This document shows, piece by piece, positions 53,978 through 64,000 of a DNA stretch of 64,000 nt. Source of the DNA: Lantana camara (taxonomy: Eukaryota; Streptophyta; Magnoliopsida; Lamiales; Verbenaceae). The stretch is taken from contig CM074863.1 in the NCBI GenBank assembly GCA_037501455.1, positions 56,835,501-56,899,500 of the forward strand, in the 5' to 3' direction. A model generated the notes under the pieces. The model saw only the letters and a list, made by a program, of their open reading frames with translations. It had not been told where the DNA came from and ran no database searches. Numbering within the stretch: the stretch's first letter is position 1; each line of letters starts with the position of its first letter. A program made the translations under genes and the position numbers.

Positions 53978-56609
53978 TGTAACGCCCCGGTTCCGGATGA
54001 ACAGGTAAGCACGCCACGTGTGAGTTTTGAGTGTAGGATTTATTTTATTTCTTTAATTTCATAATATATTCTTACGTGGCATTCATATTTTTATAAAATT
54101 CATGAAACGTCATTTATGTGAATTACTTGAATGCATATCATTGGAAATATTATTTCATGACACAGAAAATATTTCTTGCATGAAACAATTACCGAGAGTA
54201 TTTTAAATTACCAAATTGTCCCTAGTTGAATATTCTTTAAAACTTTAGGGACTTAATTGCATGAATTTCAAGGGCTTGATTGTGCCTAATTCAAATGGTT
54301 GCATACTTGATTGCATAAATTCACAAATTAAGGGATTAATTGGCAATTAGCACATTTCACAAAAATCAAGGATGATGAATCACGTAATATCATCTCCAAG
54401 CTTCCCAACTCTCATTTCATTCAAGTTTTTCCCAACAAATTGCTTCCTTGTTCTCTCGGTTCATCACGTAACAAAAAGGGAAGAGAGAGTTCATCCAATC
54501 ATCAAGATTTCAAGAAATATTTTAAGGAATTGGGAGTTGATCATCATCATCATCATCTATTTTCTCCATATTTTCATCTTTAAGGTTGGTGGTTGCATGA
54601 ATTGATGAGTTGATCATATTTGGCATGACTAGGGTTTGAGTTTGAGATGCTAAATGAATTATTTGTTGAGTAAAGCATGATTAATTGATCATATATCGGA
54701 TTATAGCCTGATTTATTCATGTAATCATTGAGAATTGAACTTGATTGATCAAAGTGAGCATGAGCTTGGAAACTTGGATTTCTCGATGATATTACATGCT
54801 TTGAGTGTTTAAGTGTGTTTTTATCATTCTTTGAAGTTATATGCATCATATTACCAGAAATTATGGCCTTTGTTGATCAAAATTGAGATTTGTTGTTGTT
54901 GTTGTTGTTCTTTCCCGTGAGCATCCCCTGTTTTTGCTCTGTTTCTTTCCAGTTGCAGAACTGGGAACGACCGTTCCCAGCCTCAAGGCATTGTGGGAAC
55001 GGGCGTTCCCACCCCTTTCAAATGAACTAGGCGGCCGACCATGGGAACGGTCGTTCCCATTTTGGCCTTGGTGCCGGAAGGGCCGTTCCCAGCTAAAGGT
55101 GCCCTTTTTAAAAATTAAAACGTTGGCGCGATTTTGGGGGTTCATGGGAACGACCGTTCCCATTTTTCAAAGGGGTCCGGAATGGCCGTTCCCACCTGAC
55201 TTGCAGAACAAAATTCTCTGCATAAAATTACGAAAATAGCCCCTCGATCCGACGACTTCTTTGACCCCGAATTGCTATAATATGTGCTATTATGTACTGA
55301 AACAACATGTTATCATGCCACATTGCATTTTCATCGTCATCTCGATACATTTCCGCCGTTCGTCATATTTGGTCCATTTTAGGTCATGTCTCACGTATAC
55401 ACGCCGTGTTTGCACAGGTCACGGGGTTGTGGACGAGGAGTAGGCTCAGTAGAGTATATCCTTGTCATATTTTGTAAGAAGGTGAGGTTTTATTTTAAGT
55501 AAATCGAACCCTATAACCCTTATGTGCTATTTTTCAGCCAAAACATATTATCATTATAAACGTTTTCAAAGTTATAAATATCTCAAGCAAGCAAGCAATG
55601 ATTGTCATGATTTTCAAGCAAGTTTGGTGAGTACATGATTGCACGGGGCCCGAGGGTAATTCTTGAGCCAACCGGGAAAGCAAGGGCTGACGGGTAATTC
55701 CTGAATTATCCTCACATTGTTGGGATCACCCCCGAAACCACTAGGAGATTAGTGGTGGAAGGAGTTCCGTGTCTAGAGGGTCATGTCCTCTACACACAAC
55801 ATGTCGTGGATAGTTGAGCCTTGCAAACTCACTATCAACCGGAGGAAGAAGGAGACTGGGGATTAATCCGGCATGTCGGGTTATCCTCCGGTTATTGCAT
55901 GATTTCAAGCATGAAACTGTCTATGTGAGCACTAAATGGAATTGTATGATCATGTATTGAATTAATAAAGTAAGCACGTATTGTCACGTTTGGTGTAAAG
56001 GTTGGAGAATCGCCCCTGCTTGTCGGGGTCACATGTTCATGAAATGTTCAAGTTAAAACGTTAAAGTGATTGGTTGTAATCTCGGGCAAAGATTTAGTTT
56101 TCTTGAATTATATATCTATTTATTTCCAAAGTCTTCACCCGAGGCTACAACTTGCATGTGATGTGTGTTGTATATAATTATTGCCCCTCACTCAGTCTTC
56201 GGTAGACTGATACTTCACTTTTCAGGTACTTAAGCGCTGGTCGTGCTAGGCGGGTGTCTGGTCAAGTTTTGCATTTTCACGAGTCTAGTACCGTACCTTC
56301 ATGTATAGCACTTTTGGTACTTCATGTTATGATCGTTGGTAGTACATTTTGAATACTTAAATTTGTATATTATTAAGAGATGATAATGTATTGATAGTTA
56401 AATATGGTACCTATATGTATAATTGAGTTATTGCTTCCGCTTTCGTTATCATGTTTGCTTTATTTATGTTGGGGAGTGTCCCGCCTAGCTCATCATTTTT
56501 ATTGTCACCCGTTCGCTATAGTTTTGGTTTATGTATGGACTTTCCATTTCATACGTGGATCGAAGCTATAGTGCGGGGGATGTAGTGCCCTGGGGGTTAG
56601 GGTGTTACA
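53978..56609 (+). repeat. Gypsy-2 3' LTR
   Basis: 2632 bp, the fuller of the two LTRs. Palindromes from 54961 to about 55192, the AAGGTGAGGTTTT block near 55481 and the hairpin at 56192-56210. Confidence 0.93.
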
Positions 56610-56614
56610 ATGAT

Positions 56615-58500
56615 GCTCTCGTGTACATGTCTCCACATCACAGGTTGTATTTGGTACATCAAATGTATCCAATATATTTTCGGTTATCACGGATTTATGG
56701 AAATCAGTATCTAATACTGTTATTTCTTTTAACACTATTTTCCTTCTACCTTTTGTGGTTATCTATGTAATTATCTTTGAAATATTCACAAACTTCTTTT
56801 GTGATTTCTCAAATTACAAAATATACCACCTCTCGTTCTTCTAGGAGAACCTTAGAACAAGTAAACCTTTGTTCTTTATTCTAACTTGTCAAGATCCATC
56901 CTTAACTCGTGGACCAGGCTACCTTAAATCCGAAGATAAAAGATACAGGGTTTTCACCCTAGCTACAGATCCATCAATGTTTTAGGAACTGACTTAGATA
57001 GAACTAGGTTTGTCGTTTTGTGTGCAAGACCCCAAAACGAAATTCATAGGGTAGCATGACTCTTCATGAATCTTACCATCATTATCAGAGTTCTATTTCT
57101 CCTTTCTGCAATACATCTTTGTTAAGACGTATCTCATATATATAGTTGAGATCTAATCTCATTTGAGAAATTCTATTTAACTCTGAACTTAGATACTTAT
57201 CACTACTTCGATCTAATCGAAGTGCCTTGATGTTTTTCTGATTTGATTCTTTGACTTCAGTCTTATATTCCTTGAACTCTTTCAAAAATACAGACTTAAG
57301 CCTCATCAAATAAACATATCTGTATCTAGAGTCATCGTTCAAATGAATAATGAAGTACCTAAAACTTTCTCTTGCTTGAACACTCATAGGATCACATATC
57401 TGTATGAACTGGCACCAGCAACTTCATGGCTTAAGTACCCTTTGTCTCAAAAAAGGCTTCTTGGTCATTTTAACTTTCTTAATAGGATTCACAGATTGAT
57501 ACTGTTTTCAAGTCAATAGGACTCAATAATCAGTCTTTTGGATCCTATTTAGACTCAATTGACCAATAGATAGGTGCCACGTAGAAGTTTTTCCTCTTAA
57601 ATGGTAAGTCAAACTTCTTAATGTTAAACTTAAAATAGGTTTTTCATTGAGGTATAAAAGACCATCTTTTATTGTGCCAGAGCAAATAAACCTTTTATTT
57701 TGCTTAACGGTAACCCTTTGTTCAAAACAAACAGTTAAACCCCTAGTTATCAAATAACTTACAAAAATCAGATTTCTGTATATATGGCACGTATAATATT
57801 AAAACCCTATTGCCAAAATACGACTTTATAGTCCTTACTGCTAATACAATTACACTTGTATTATCCCCGAGCAGTAGTTGTATGTTAACCGTTTTTCAAA
57901 CTTTCTGGTTAGTTTGAATCTTCGCAACGACTTGCAAATATGATTGGTTGAGCTCGAATCCACATACCAGGATTCTGGCGAATTTCCAACTAAACATACT
58001 TTCAACGAGTAAGATATCTTCATATCTTATCTAAACGGCGTAGCAAATAGACAGACTAAGTATTTTGGACAATTTCCTTTCCAATACCCTTTTGCCACCG
58101 AAATAGAAACACTTTTCCATTGTCGGATTTGACTTTCTATTTCTGAACCTTAGATTAGGAACTTTTCCTTTTTCTTTCTTCCACTTACTGGCTTTTGAGG
58201 CCGTAGATATTGATGTCTGATTTCAGAGAACTTTTCCCTTAGTCTATATCACCCTTTCTGCCATATTGAGGTCGTTCATTGGTTTTAAAAAAAATTTATT
58301 TAAAATAACCTTGAAAGTTCAAATAACTTAGGCAGAGAGTCTAGGATTACTTCCTATCTGATAAGATTGTTTCTTTAAGCACAGAGGCTTTCAATCTCGT
58401 TCAGATTAGTTATCATATCAGAATATGATTCTGAATCGGTGATCCTTCAAACATCTTTATAACTAACAACCTTCTTATTGGCTCGTACCTTTGTACGATT
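56615..58500 (-). pseudogene. Copia-2 pol/gag remnant: integrase and upstream
   Basis: Minus strand. 57085-57387 gives DDSRYRYVYLMRLKS and KALRLDR, decayed integrase core motifs. 57523-57753 gives WHLSIGQLSLNRIQK, the pre-integrase zinc region (usual WH.RLGH). Protease and gag should lie at about 57760-58500 but I cannot recognise them in any frame. Many stops; no function expected. Confidence 0.72.
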
Positions 58501-59521
58501 CTGTCTTCAAAACATGTTCTTATCAGTGGACATCTCATGCATCTGATGCTCAAGAACTTTTAAGACAGATGTCAGGATATAAGACTAGCCAGATCATCAC
58601 ACTTGATCCATTTAGAGTAAGCGTCTTTCTAATCCTGACTGGTTGTAGTTTTCGAAATTTTCGGATAAGGTTCAGTGAGTACGTAAACTTTCGTGTCTCA
58701 ACACGATGTCAAGATTCATTTCCTAATTAGCATAGTTGAACCCTTACTAGCCTATTTCCTTATAGACAAATAGTTTGGAGTGGGCTAAGAGAGATCGTAA
58801 TTATAAAACTGAATTAAATAAATAAAATTATGCAAGTTATGATTATGTATTTCACTTTCTTTTGCGTCTAACCAATAAACGAAATTCACGTAGCATTTTG
58901 ATTCACGCAATGGTGACTTAACTAACTGCAGTTGACTCCCCGGAGGCGAGGTCGAAAACTGCTTAGAAAAGCAAGAACTATTCTTAATTAACATGTCGTC
59001 TAGGTAACTCTTACCAAACAATGTCAATCCACCACGTCAACCCTTGGCCTCTAAGTAAATGTAACAGAGCTCTGAGGGGAGGTTAATACATTACATTGTC
59101 AAGTGTGCACCATTACCTAGAAGTCCGTACGTGTAGGTCAAGACACTCCACGGAGGCGTGGTCGAGCTGACTTTCCCGTATTTCATTCTATCCGTAGAAG
59201 TCTAATCTTGTATACCGTGAATACATACCCGCCGAGGGGGGTAGTACGTATCTACTATACTATAGACGGGTAATGGAGGCCGTGAGAATCTAACTCTTTT
59301 CATCTCGCTCCCACTTGAATTTTTAAAAATGTTTGGATTATCTTTTAATTATTTAATAATCACTCTTGGCGTCTTATTGTTGGAAGTAATTAATCTAATT
59401 AATACCCTCCCACTAGGATTACTAAATCACATTTATAATCCTAATGATATTTTAAGGCTTTAATAACAATTTATTAATTAGGCTGAAAAATATTAGTTTA
59501 ATTATCCATCTCGTCTAATCT
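58501..59521 (-). other. Probable Copia-2 gag start and leader, decayed
   Basis: No coding sequence recognised. On the minus strand a motif like CGACC(T/A)CGCCTCCG recurs near 58945 and 59155, with a related GC-rich box near 59235, reminiscent of the repeated leader motif in Copia-1. A GTGGGAGCGAG sequence near 59315 recalls one in the Copia-1 leader. The region ends where Gypsy-3 begins. A 5' LTR for Copia-2 is not present and may lie beyond Gypsy-3. Confidence 0.5.
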
Positions 59522-60540
59522 TGTAACATCCCGACTGATCAGACTTTTCAGGTAATCTATAATGTGCGCTATTTAATTTCTAACGTGGATTAATTGAAGT
59601 TATTTGAACCCATTTACTTTAAATATGAATTTGGTTACCCTTGAATGTTTAACTTTTCTTATTTGGTATTTTATTCGTTCCGGGTTCGTATTTAATTCTA
59701 ATTTTGTGAATTCGTGATATTTGTTAATTATATGCTTTATGGACTCGTTTATGTGCTCGTTATTTGTTTTGGTAATTGTTTTGGTTGCCTTTTGAGTTCG
59801 TTTTGGAGACGGGACCTAAAGGAGGCTAAAGAGCACTTAGCGCACCTTGGGTTCCGAGACGCGTATCTTGAGCTCGGGGATTCGGATTCGAATTCCGTCA
59901 CCTCCATTGAACTCGTTTCGACGATTCGGGTTTAATGGGACAAACCTCACATTTTTCTAAGCTCGTTAAGACCTCCGTATTTCACCCGTAACGAGCCCTT
60001 ATGCTTGAGAGACATGTTTTGACCTAACCTAGCTTTGTGGGACCCTCTTAACCTTAACCAAACCTTAACCTTGACATTTTATCCTTGAGTTAAGCTCTCT
60101 CTTACCCCTTTTTGTGCTGAAAATCGATCCATTCCCCCTCTCTCTCTCCCAAAACCGATCAGCCAAGCTAAGCAAGGAGGAAGAAGAAACTCTTTATCCA
60201 TTTTCTTGATTTTTGAGCTCAAATCTTCACCCAAGCTTCTCCAATTTGAAAGGTAAGTCCATGGTTGTCATCTTCACTACTCCTTCTCTCTTTTATGTGA
60301 TTTTTAGCTCTTCTCCATGGTTGAATCATGAGATTGAACAAGCATGTGAATAGTATATGTTTGGAGAATTTGATTGATTCTTGCTCCTTTTTGTTTTCTT
60401 GAGTTTTGTTGTTGTTAGTGTGCTCTTAGGACTTGTTTTCTAGCATTTATTGCTTTTCCTTGCTTGGTAGTTGGAGTTTGGGGTGTTTGGTTTTGAGTTT
60501 GGGTTTGCTGAGTTGCTGTTCGCCCGTTTTCGTTTTCTGT

Positions 60541-60755
60541 ACCGTGACACGGGGGTGTCACGGTTTGCCTTTCGTTGGTGACACGGGCGTGTCACCTTTC
60601 GTTTTCGGTTTTCTGTACCGTGACACGGGGGTGTCACGGTTTGGCCTTTCTTGGTGACACGGGCGTGTCACCTCCGGGATTTTGTTGTTCGTTTTCTGTA
60701 CCGAGACACGGGGGTGTCTCAGCTTACCCTTCCGGGGGGGCACGGGCGTGTCCCC
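60541..60755. repeat. Three pairs of palindromes in Gypsy-3 LTR
   Basis: Six palindromes: 60541-60564 (ACCGTGACAC arms), 60577-60596 (GGTGACAC), 60617-60640 (ACCGTGACAC), 60653-60672 (GGTGACAC), 60703-60720 (GAGACAC) and 60736-60755 (GGGGGCAC, one G-T pair). Central four bases alternate GGGG, GGGC, GGGG, GGGC, GGGG, GGGC. Centres at 60552.5, 60586.5, 60628.5, 60662.5, 60711.5 and 60745.5, so pairs are exactly 34 bp apart three times, with 42 and 49 between pairs. Confidence 0.94.
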
Positions 60756-61971
60756 TAGTAGCTTCAGTTTTTCGTTCGTCTTTGTTTAGGTTTTGCTTTT
60801 CGTTCCGTTGGTTCTTGTTGGTCTTTCTTGCCCCGTTTGTGATGTGTATGCATAAGTAACTTGTATTATGACATGTTAAGCTTTATGTTATGAGTTTGAG
60901 CTTTGTTTTGTCCCCTCGTTTTTGATATATATATATACTTTTATATGAATTATTGGCCTGTAATTGGCCTTAATGTGGATTCATTTCATATCATTGGCAT
61001 CATAAGCATATCTACGCATGTACCGAGCGTCAATATGGTTCATATTGAGTCTAAGAGTGCTCCTTGTTGTTTGTCTTGTTCAGAGGATCTTCCTGTAGAG
61101 GACGAGCTTGCTCCGTAGGTGTCCGGTTTCTTCTTTTTGACTCCACTTCGTTCGTCGACAAGGTGAGGTTTTGTTATTTTAGTTATTCGACCTATAACCC
61201 TACTTGATTTGAAGCCTCGCATGTGGTTATGTATAATATATGGTAAATAAGTGTATGATACTTATGTTGCGGGGTTTATCCCATTTGTCATAAACGTTTG
61301 AAAATGTTTGTATAAGTATATAAGCTATTTTGCTTTCGTTTTTAAAGGTTTAGTTTTGAGCAAGTGTGTGTGTGTACGCGAGATATGGCTTTGAAAGATA
61401 AGCTTTGAGGTATGTTTGTGTGACTTTCGTGATATGTTTGGGCCCCGGAGTGTGGTATGGTAATCTCGGGACGGCCGAGGGGTCGCCGAGCTCTTCCATC
61501 AACACCTCCATTTGAGAGTCTCGCCCAACCTTGAGAGGTTACGGAAGGGTGTTTCTCTTGAGCCGGCGGAGGCAACCGCCGAAGGTTTCAAGGTAGTAAT
61601 TAAACCTTGTCTCGTTTCTTTGTGTGGATAGTTAGGGCCGATCAACCCTTCTATCAACCGGTGTTGGGGATGGATTCTGATTTGTTTTGTTTTGCTTTGA
61701 TCTTTGTATATGGAAGTTGGGAGTTTAGTGTGAGACTCGTACTCGCCGAGTTGGTTTAGCTTTGTATGATCCGTGAAACGAGAGTGGATTCTTAATTAAT
61801 TAAAATTCGGTATTTCTCCTTTTGACTTCTTTTACTTTATGTATATATATATATATATATATCACGGGAATTAATTTGGCTTGCAAAACCCACTCTCGGT
61901 TCAAGGGTCCTTCAGTTTTGGTAAATGCTTTGCTCTATATATATATCGGGTGCGTGAGTTAGCCCCCTCAC

Positions 61972-61986
61972 TAGTCGCTAGGACTA
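61972..61986. other. Conserved LTR hairpin (Gypsy-3 form)
   Basis: TAGTC-GCTAG-GACTA. Compared with LARD2 (CAGTC/GACTG), the outer C-G pair is T-A here, a compensatory change. Confidence 0.75.
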
Positions 61987-62476
61987 ACCCTCGTTGTTGT
62001 TTTCCCCTTTTTCCTTTCTTTTGAGTTTGCAGGTTCTTCCGAGTCAAGCTAGGCGGCAAGTGTCTTTTGGAGTTTACTTGTGGTTTAGCTTGAGTCTTCA
62101 TGCATTCGTAGTGGAATACTTTTACTCTTACTGTTGTATTTTGGTTTACGTATCTATGATTACACTTATGTTATTTTGGCCACGATGGCATTGTACATTT
62201 GTTTGTAAGCTAACTTGGAATACTTGACCCTTCCCCATTTGGATATGTATATATGATGATCTTGGGAAACATGTTTGGTATATGATTTGCTTCCGCTACT
62301 CTGATTTTAATTCTCGCAGTTCGTGAGGGTCTAGGCCGCCTAGCGAGGGTGTGAGTTTTGTGTGTCTCCCGTTCGCTATGGTTTGATACGGGTGCGAACT
62401 TCCATTTCGTTACTCGTGTTGAACCTTAGTGCGGGGGATGTGGCGCCCTTCGCTCTGGGGGTGTTACATCCTGGCG

Positions 62477-62488
62477 TGGTATCAGAGC
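62477..62488 (+). other. Gypsy-3 primer-binding site (tRNA-Met)
   Basis: TGGTATCAGAGC, 8 bp after the LTR end. Confidence 0.92.
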
Positions 62489-62677
62489 TCTCGGTTGCAA
62501 AATCAGAGCTCTGGAGTCGTGTTGAGTCTGTCTAGGTCGTTCGGTATAGGAGTATGTGACTATTTGCATTCATCCACATCTCTACGTGACCTATTTGCTT
62601 AAATTTGTGATAATTGACTTCATGATCATGAACTAAACCCCATGCATCGATATCTTCTTGATTTGTGGATTTTCAGG

Positions 62678-64000
62678 ATGCCTCCAAGAAGGAGAGCCGA
62701 TAGGGAACAGACTCCTGATCTTAATCAACCCCCTCCACAAGCACCTCCACCTCCTCCGATGAATGCTGAGAATATTGTGCAGGCTCTTTTGAACCAGCTT
62801 CAACAGAATCAAAGAGATAATCCACATTGGGAAGGACAAGGTGGGCAAGTAACTCCGGCCTTTAAGGAGTTCAGAAACAACAATCCACCTAAGTGGTATG
62901 GAGGAGATGACATCCAAGCCGAGGAGTGGTTGTCAGAAGTTGCGGGAATTTGGGAAATTTGCCCCGCTCCTTCGCATGAGAAAGCTGTTTGCACGGCCCG
63001 GTTTGTTCAAGGTCCCGCATCCAATTGGCTCAAAGCTACAAGAGCCCGATTGGAAAGGAGTGGAGAAGAGTTTGATTGGGAAAGCTTCGTGAGAGAATTT
63101 CGTTACAAGTATGTTCCTCCAAGTGCTCGCGAGAGGAGACTACAACAATTTACAGAATTGAAACAAGGGAACCGCTCGGTTGAAGAGTATATCATGGAAT
63201 TTGAGAGACTTGCACCGTATGCCCCGCATATCACCAATGATGACACCCAGAAGGCACGGAGCTTTATTCATGGTTTGAGGTATGATATTCAGAGTGCTCT
63301 TAAGGCGGCTACTGTGGATACGTGGGAGAAGGCTACGAGAAAAGCGATCAAAGTGGAAGCTAACAATACAAGATTGAGGCCGACTTACTCTTCGGGCCAA
63401 GGTTCGAGCTCAAATTTGGGGAAGAGGCCTGCATTCTCTGGTGGGCCTCCGGTTTTCAAACCCCAAGGTTCTACCACTTCAGTCAAGAAAGCTCGACCTT
63501 CAGTACCTGCAGTACCAGCTTTACCTGCCCCGATTCAGTGTGGCTTTTGCAAGGGTCCCAATCACACCGAGGAGAATTGCCGGAAGAAATTGAGAAGATG
63601 TTATAAGTGTGGGGAGCCCGGTCATTTGATTGGCACTTGTCCTCAGATGAGAACACCTCAGCCTCGAGCTCCTCAGCCGTTGAATGTGAAGCCTCCGAGA
63701 GCACCAATCCAGGCGAGAGCTTATGCTTTGGAGGGCGAGGAAGAGGATGTGGAAGTGGATGCCAACGCCGTTGTTGAAGGTACCATCCACATTCATGGCA
63801 TTCCATTGCATGCATTGTTTGATCCGGGGGCAACGCATTCATTTATTGCTTCCCGGCTTGTTGCTACTCTTTCATTGCCTGTTGCTTGTCTAGATGATTC
63901 CTTTGTTGTTTCTTCTCCCCTTGGTGCTACTTTGTCTACGAATTGTGTTTACCGTGGTTGTCCGGTGGTTGTGGAAGATCAAGAGTATCCGGCAGATCTG
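62678..64000 (+). CDS. gag-pol: Gypsy-3 gag-pol, 5' part, open at the window end
   Basis: 441 codons from ATG (62678) without a stop to the last base. A Pro-rich N-terminus (MPPRRRADRE) is followed by the retrotransposon gag core (about residues 65-210, including WYGGDDIQAEEWL and FRYKYVPPSARERR), a basic linker, and two intact zinc knuckles CX2CX4HX4C at C288-C301 and C308-C321. The protease starts with active-site D382 in LFDPGATHSF. Gag binds the genomic RNA; protease would process the polyprotein. RT, RNase H, integrase and any chromodomain lie beyond 64000. The ATG follows TTTCAGG, as in Gypsy-1 and Gypsy-2. It is the only gypsy frame here without damage. Confidence 0.93.
   Translation, partial: MPPRRRADREQTPDLNQPPPQAPPPPPMNAENIVQALLNQLQQNQRDNPHWEGQGGQVTPAFKEFRNNNPPKWYGGDDIQAEEWLSEVAGIWEICPAPSHEKAVCTARFVQGPASNWLKATRARLERSGEEFDWESFVREFRYKYVPPSARERRLQQFTELKQGNRSVEEYIMEFERLAPYAPHITNDDTQKARSFIHGLRYDIQSALKAATVDTWEKATRKAIKVEANNTRLRPTYSSGQGSSSNLGKRPAFSGGPPVFKPQGSTTSVKKARPSVPAVPALPAPIQCGFCKGPNHTEENCRKKLRRCYKCGEPGHLIGTCPQMRTPQPRAPQPLNVKPPRAPIQARAYALEGEEEDVEVDANAVVEGTIHIHGIPLHALFDPGATHSFIASRLVATLSLPVACLDDSFVVSSPLGATLSTNCVYRGCPVVVEDQEYPADL

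Larger units (their letters stand above)
46665..56609 (+). mobile_element. Gypsy-2: chromodomain Ty3/gypsy element, complete but mutated
   Basis: 9945 bp flanked by perfect ATGAT duplications (46660-46664 and 56610-56614). LTRs start TGTAACGCCCCGG and end GGTGTTACA; the left is 2515 bp, the right 2632 bp. Domain order protease-RT-RNase H-integrase-chromodomain marks a chromovirus, resembling the Tekay/Del group. pol has three stops and two frameshifts, so the copy is dead, and LTR divergence is visibly higher than in LARD2 or Copia-1. Confidence 0.94.
59522..62468 (+). repeat. Gypsy-3 5' LTR
   Basis: TGTAACATCCCGACTG...GGTGTTACA. A leader-like CCCTCTCTCTCTCCC (~60138) and GGAGGAAGAAGAAAC (~60176) precede the donor-like GAAAG|GTAAGT at 60252/60253. 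Palindrome cluster 60541-60755, AAGGTGAGGTTTT block near 61160, TA run near 61845, hairpin 61972-61986, terminal module in the last ~150 bp. Confidence 0.92.
59522..64000 (+). mobile_element. Gypsy-3: gypsy element, 5' part, runs off the window
   Basis: A 2947-bp LTR, PBS and the first 441 codons of gag-pol are visible and undamaged. The left flank AATCT (59517-59521) is the expected target duplication; its partner is outside. The LTR resembles LARD2 in start, leader and palindrome type. Confidence 0.92.

Noticed and set aside
58491..58730. 79-codon plus-strand ORF
   Set aside because: Antisense to decayed Copia-2 sequence, no similarity recognised.

Overview
This window is plant nuclear DNA made almost entirely of nested LTR retrotransposons. 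I found no host gene, rRNA, tRNA gene or CRISPR array. The evidence for a plant is Ty1/copia and chromovirus-type Ty3/gypsy pol domains, LTRs of 2-4 kb, primer-binding sites matching the 3' end of initiator tRNA-Met (TGGTATCAGAGC) in every element whose 5' leader is visible, and AT-rich spacers with plant-style 5' leaders. A dicot is likely, but I cannot name the species.

Layout. (1) 1-30037: a head-to-tail array of a non-coding gypsy derivative ('LARD1'). Five ~3.65 kb LTRs (the first truncated by the window) alternate with four ~1.235 kb internal domains. The units share LTRs and have no target duplications between them, which points to unequal recombination rather than separate insertions. 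The fourth internal domain is split by a complete, very young copia element ('Copia-1', 15670-25829) with one intact 1306-codon gag-pol ORF. (2) 30038-32774: the last 374 bp of a gypsy LTR followed by a gag-deleted, frameshifted pol ('Gypsy-1'). (3) From about 32775 a decayed copia element on the minus strand ('Copia-2') begins; its 3' LTR is 32775-34883. Its body is interrupted by three plus-strand gypsy-type insertions: 'LARD2' (36352-46635, TSD TGTCC), 'Gypsy-2' (46665-56609, TSD ATGAT, a chromodomain element with broken pol) and 'Gypsy-3' (59522 to beyond 64000, with a gag-pro ORF still open at the window edge).

Inferred order of events: Gypsy-1 is the oldest. Copia-2 entered its pol, and LARD1 abuts or entered its LTR. 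LARD2, Gypsy-2 and Gypsy-3 then entered Copia-2, and Copia-1 entered LARD1. LARD1 and LARD2 encode nothing credible and must depend on proteins from relatives. Gypsy-3 resembles LARD2 in its LTR and is the best candidate helper here.

The most interesting signals are not genes. (a) The LTRs of Gypsy-3, LARD2 and Gypsy-2 carry clusters of short palindromes in pairs with a fixed centre-to-centre distance: 34 bp in Gypsy-3 (three pairs) and LARD2 (two pairs), 32 bp in Gypsy-2 (three pairs). Arm sequences differ but change together. (b) The LARD1 internal domain holds 13 consecutive hairpins at about 33-bp spacing with co-varying stems. LARD2 has a 33-34-bp pyrimidine-rich array at the same place, just downstream of a shared ~60-bp protease-region relic. 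(c) Two further hairpins, one in the LTR and one just upstream of the polypurine tract, keep structure with compensatory changes across families. (d) Each gag start follows a splice-acceptor-like TTTCAG, and donor-like sites lie in the LTR leaders. All comparisons were made by eye.
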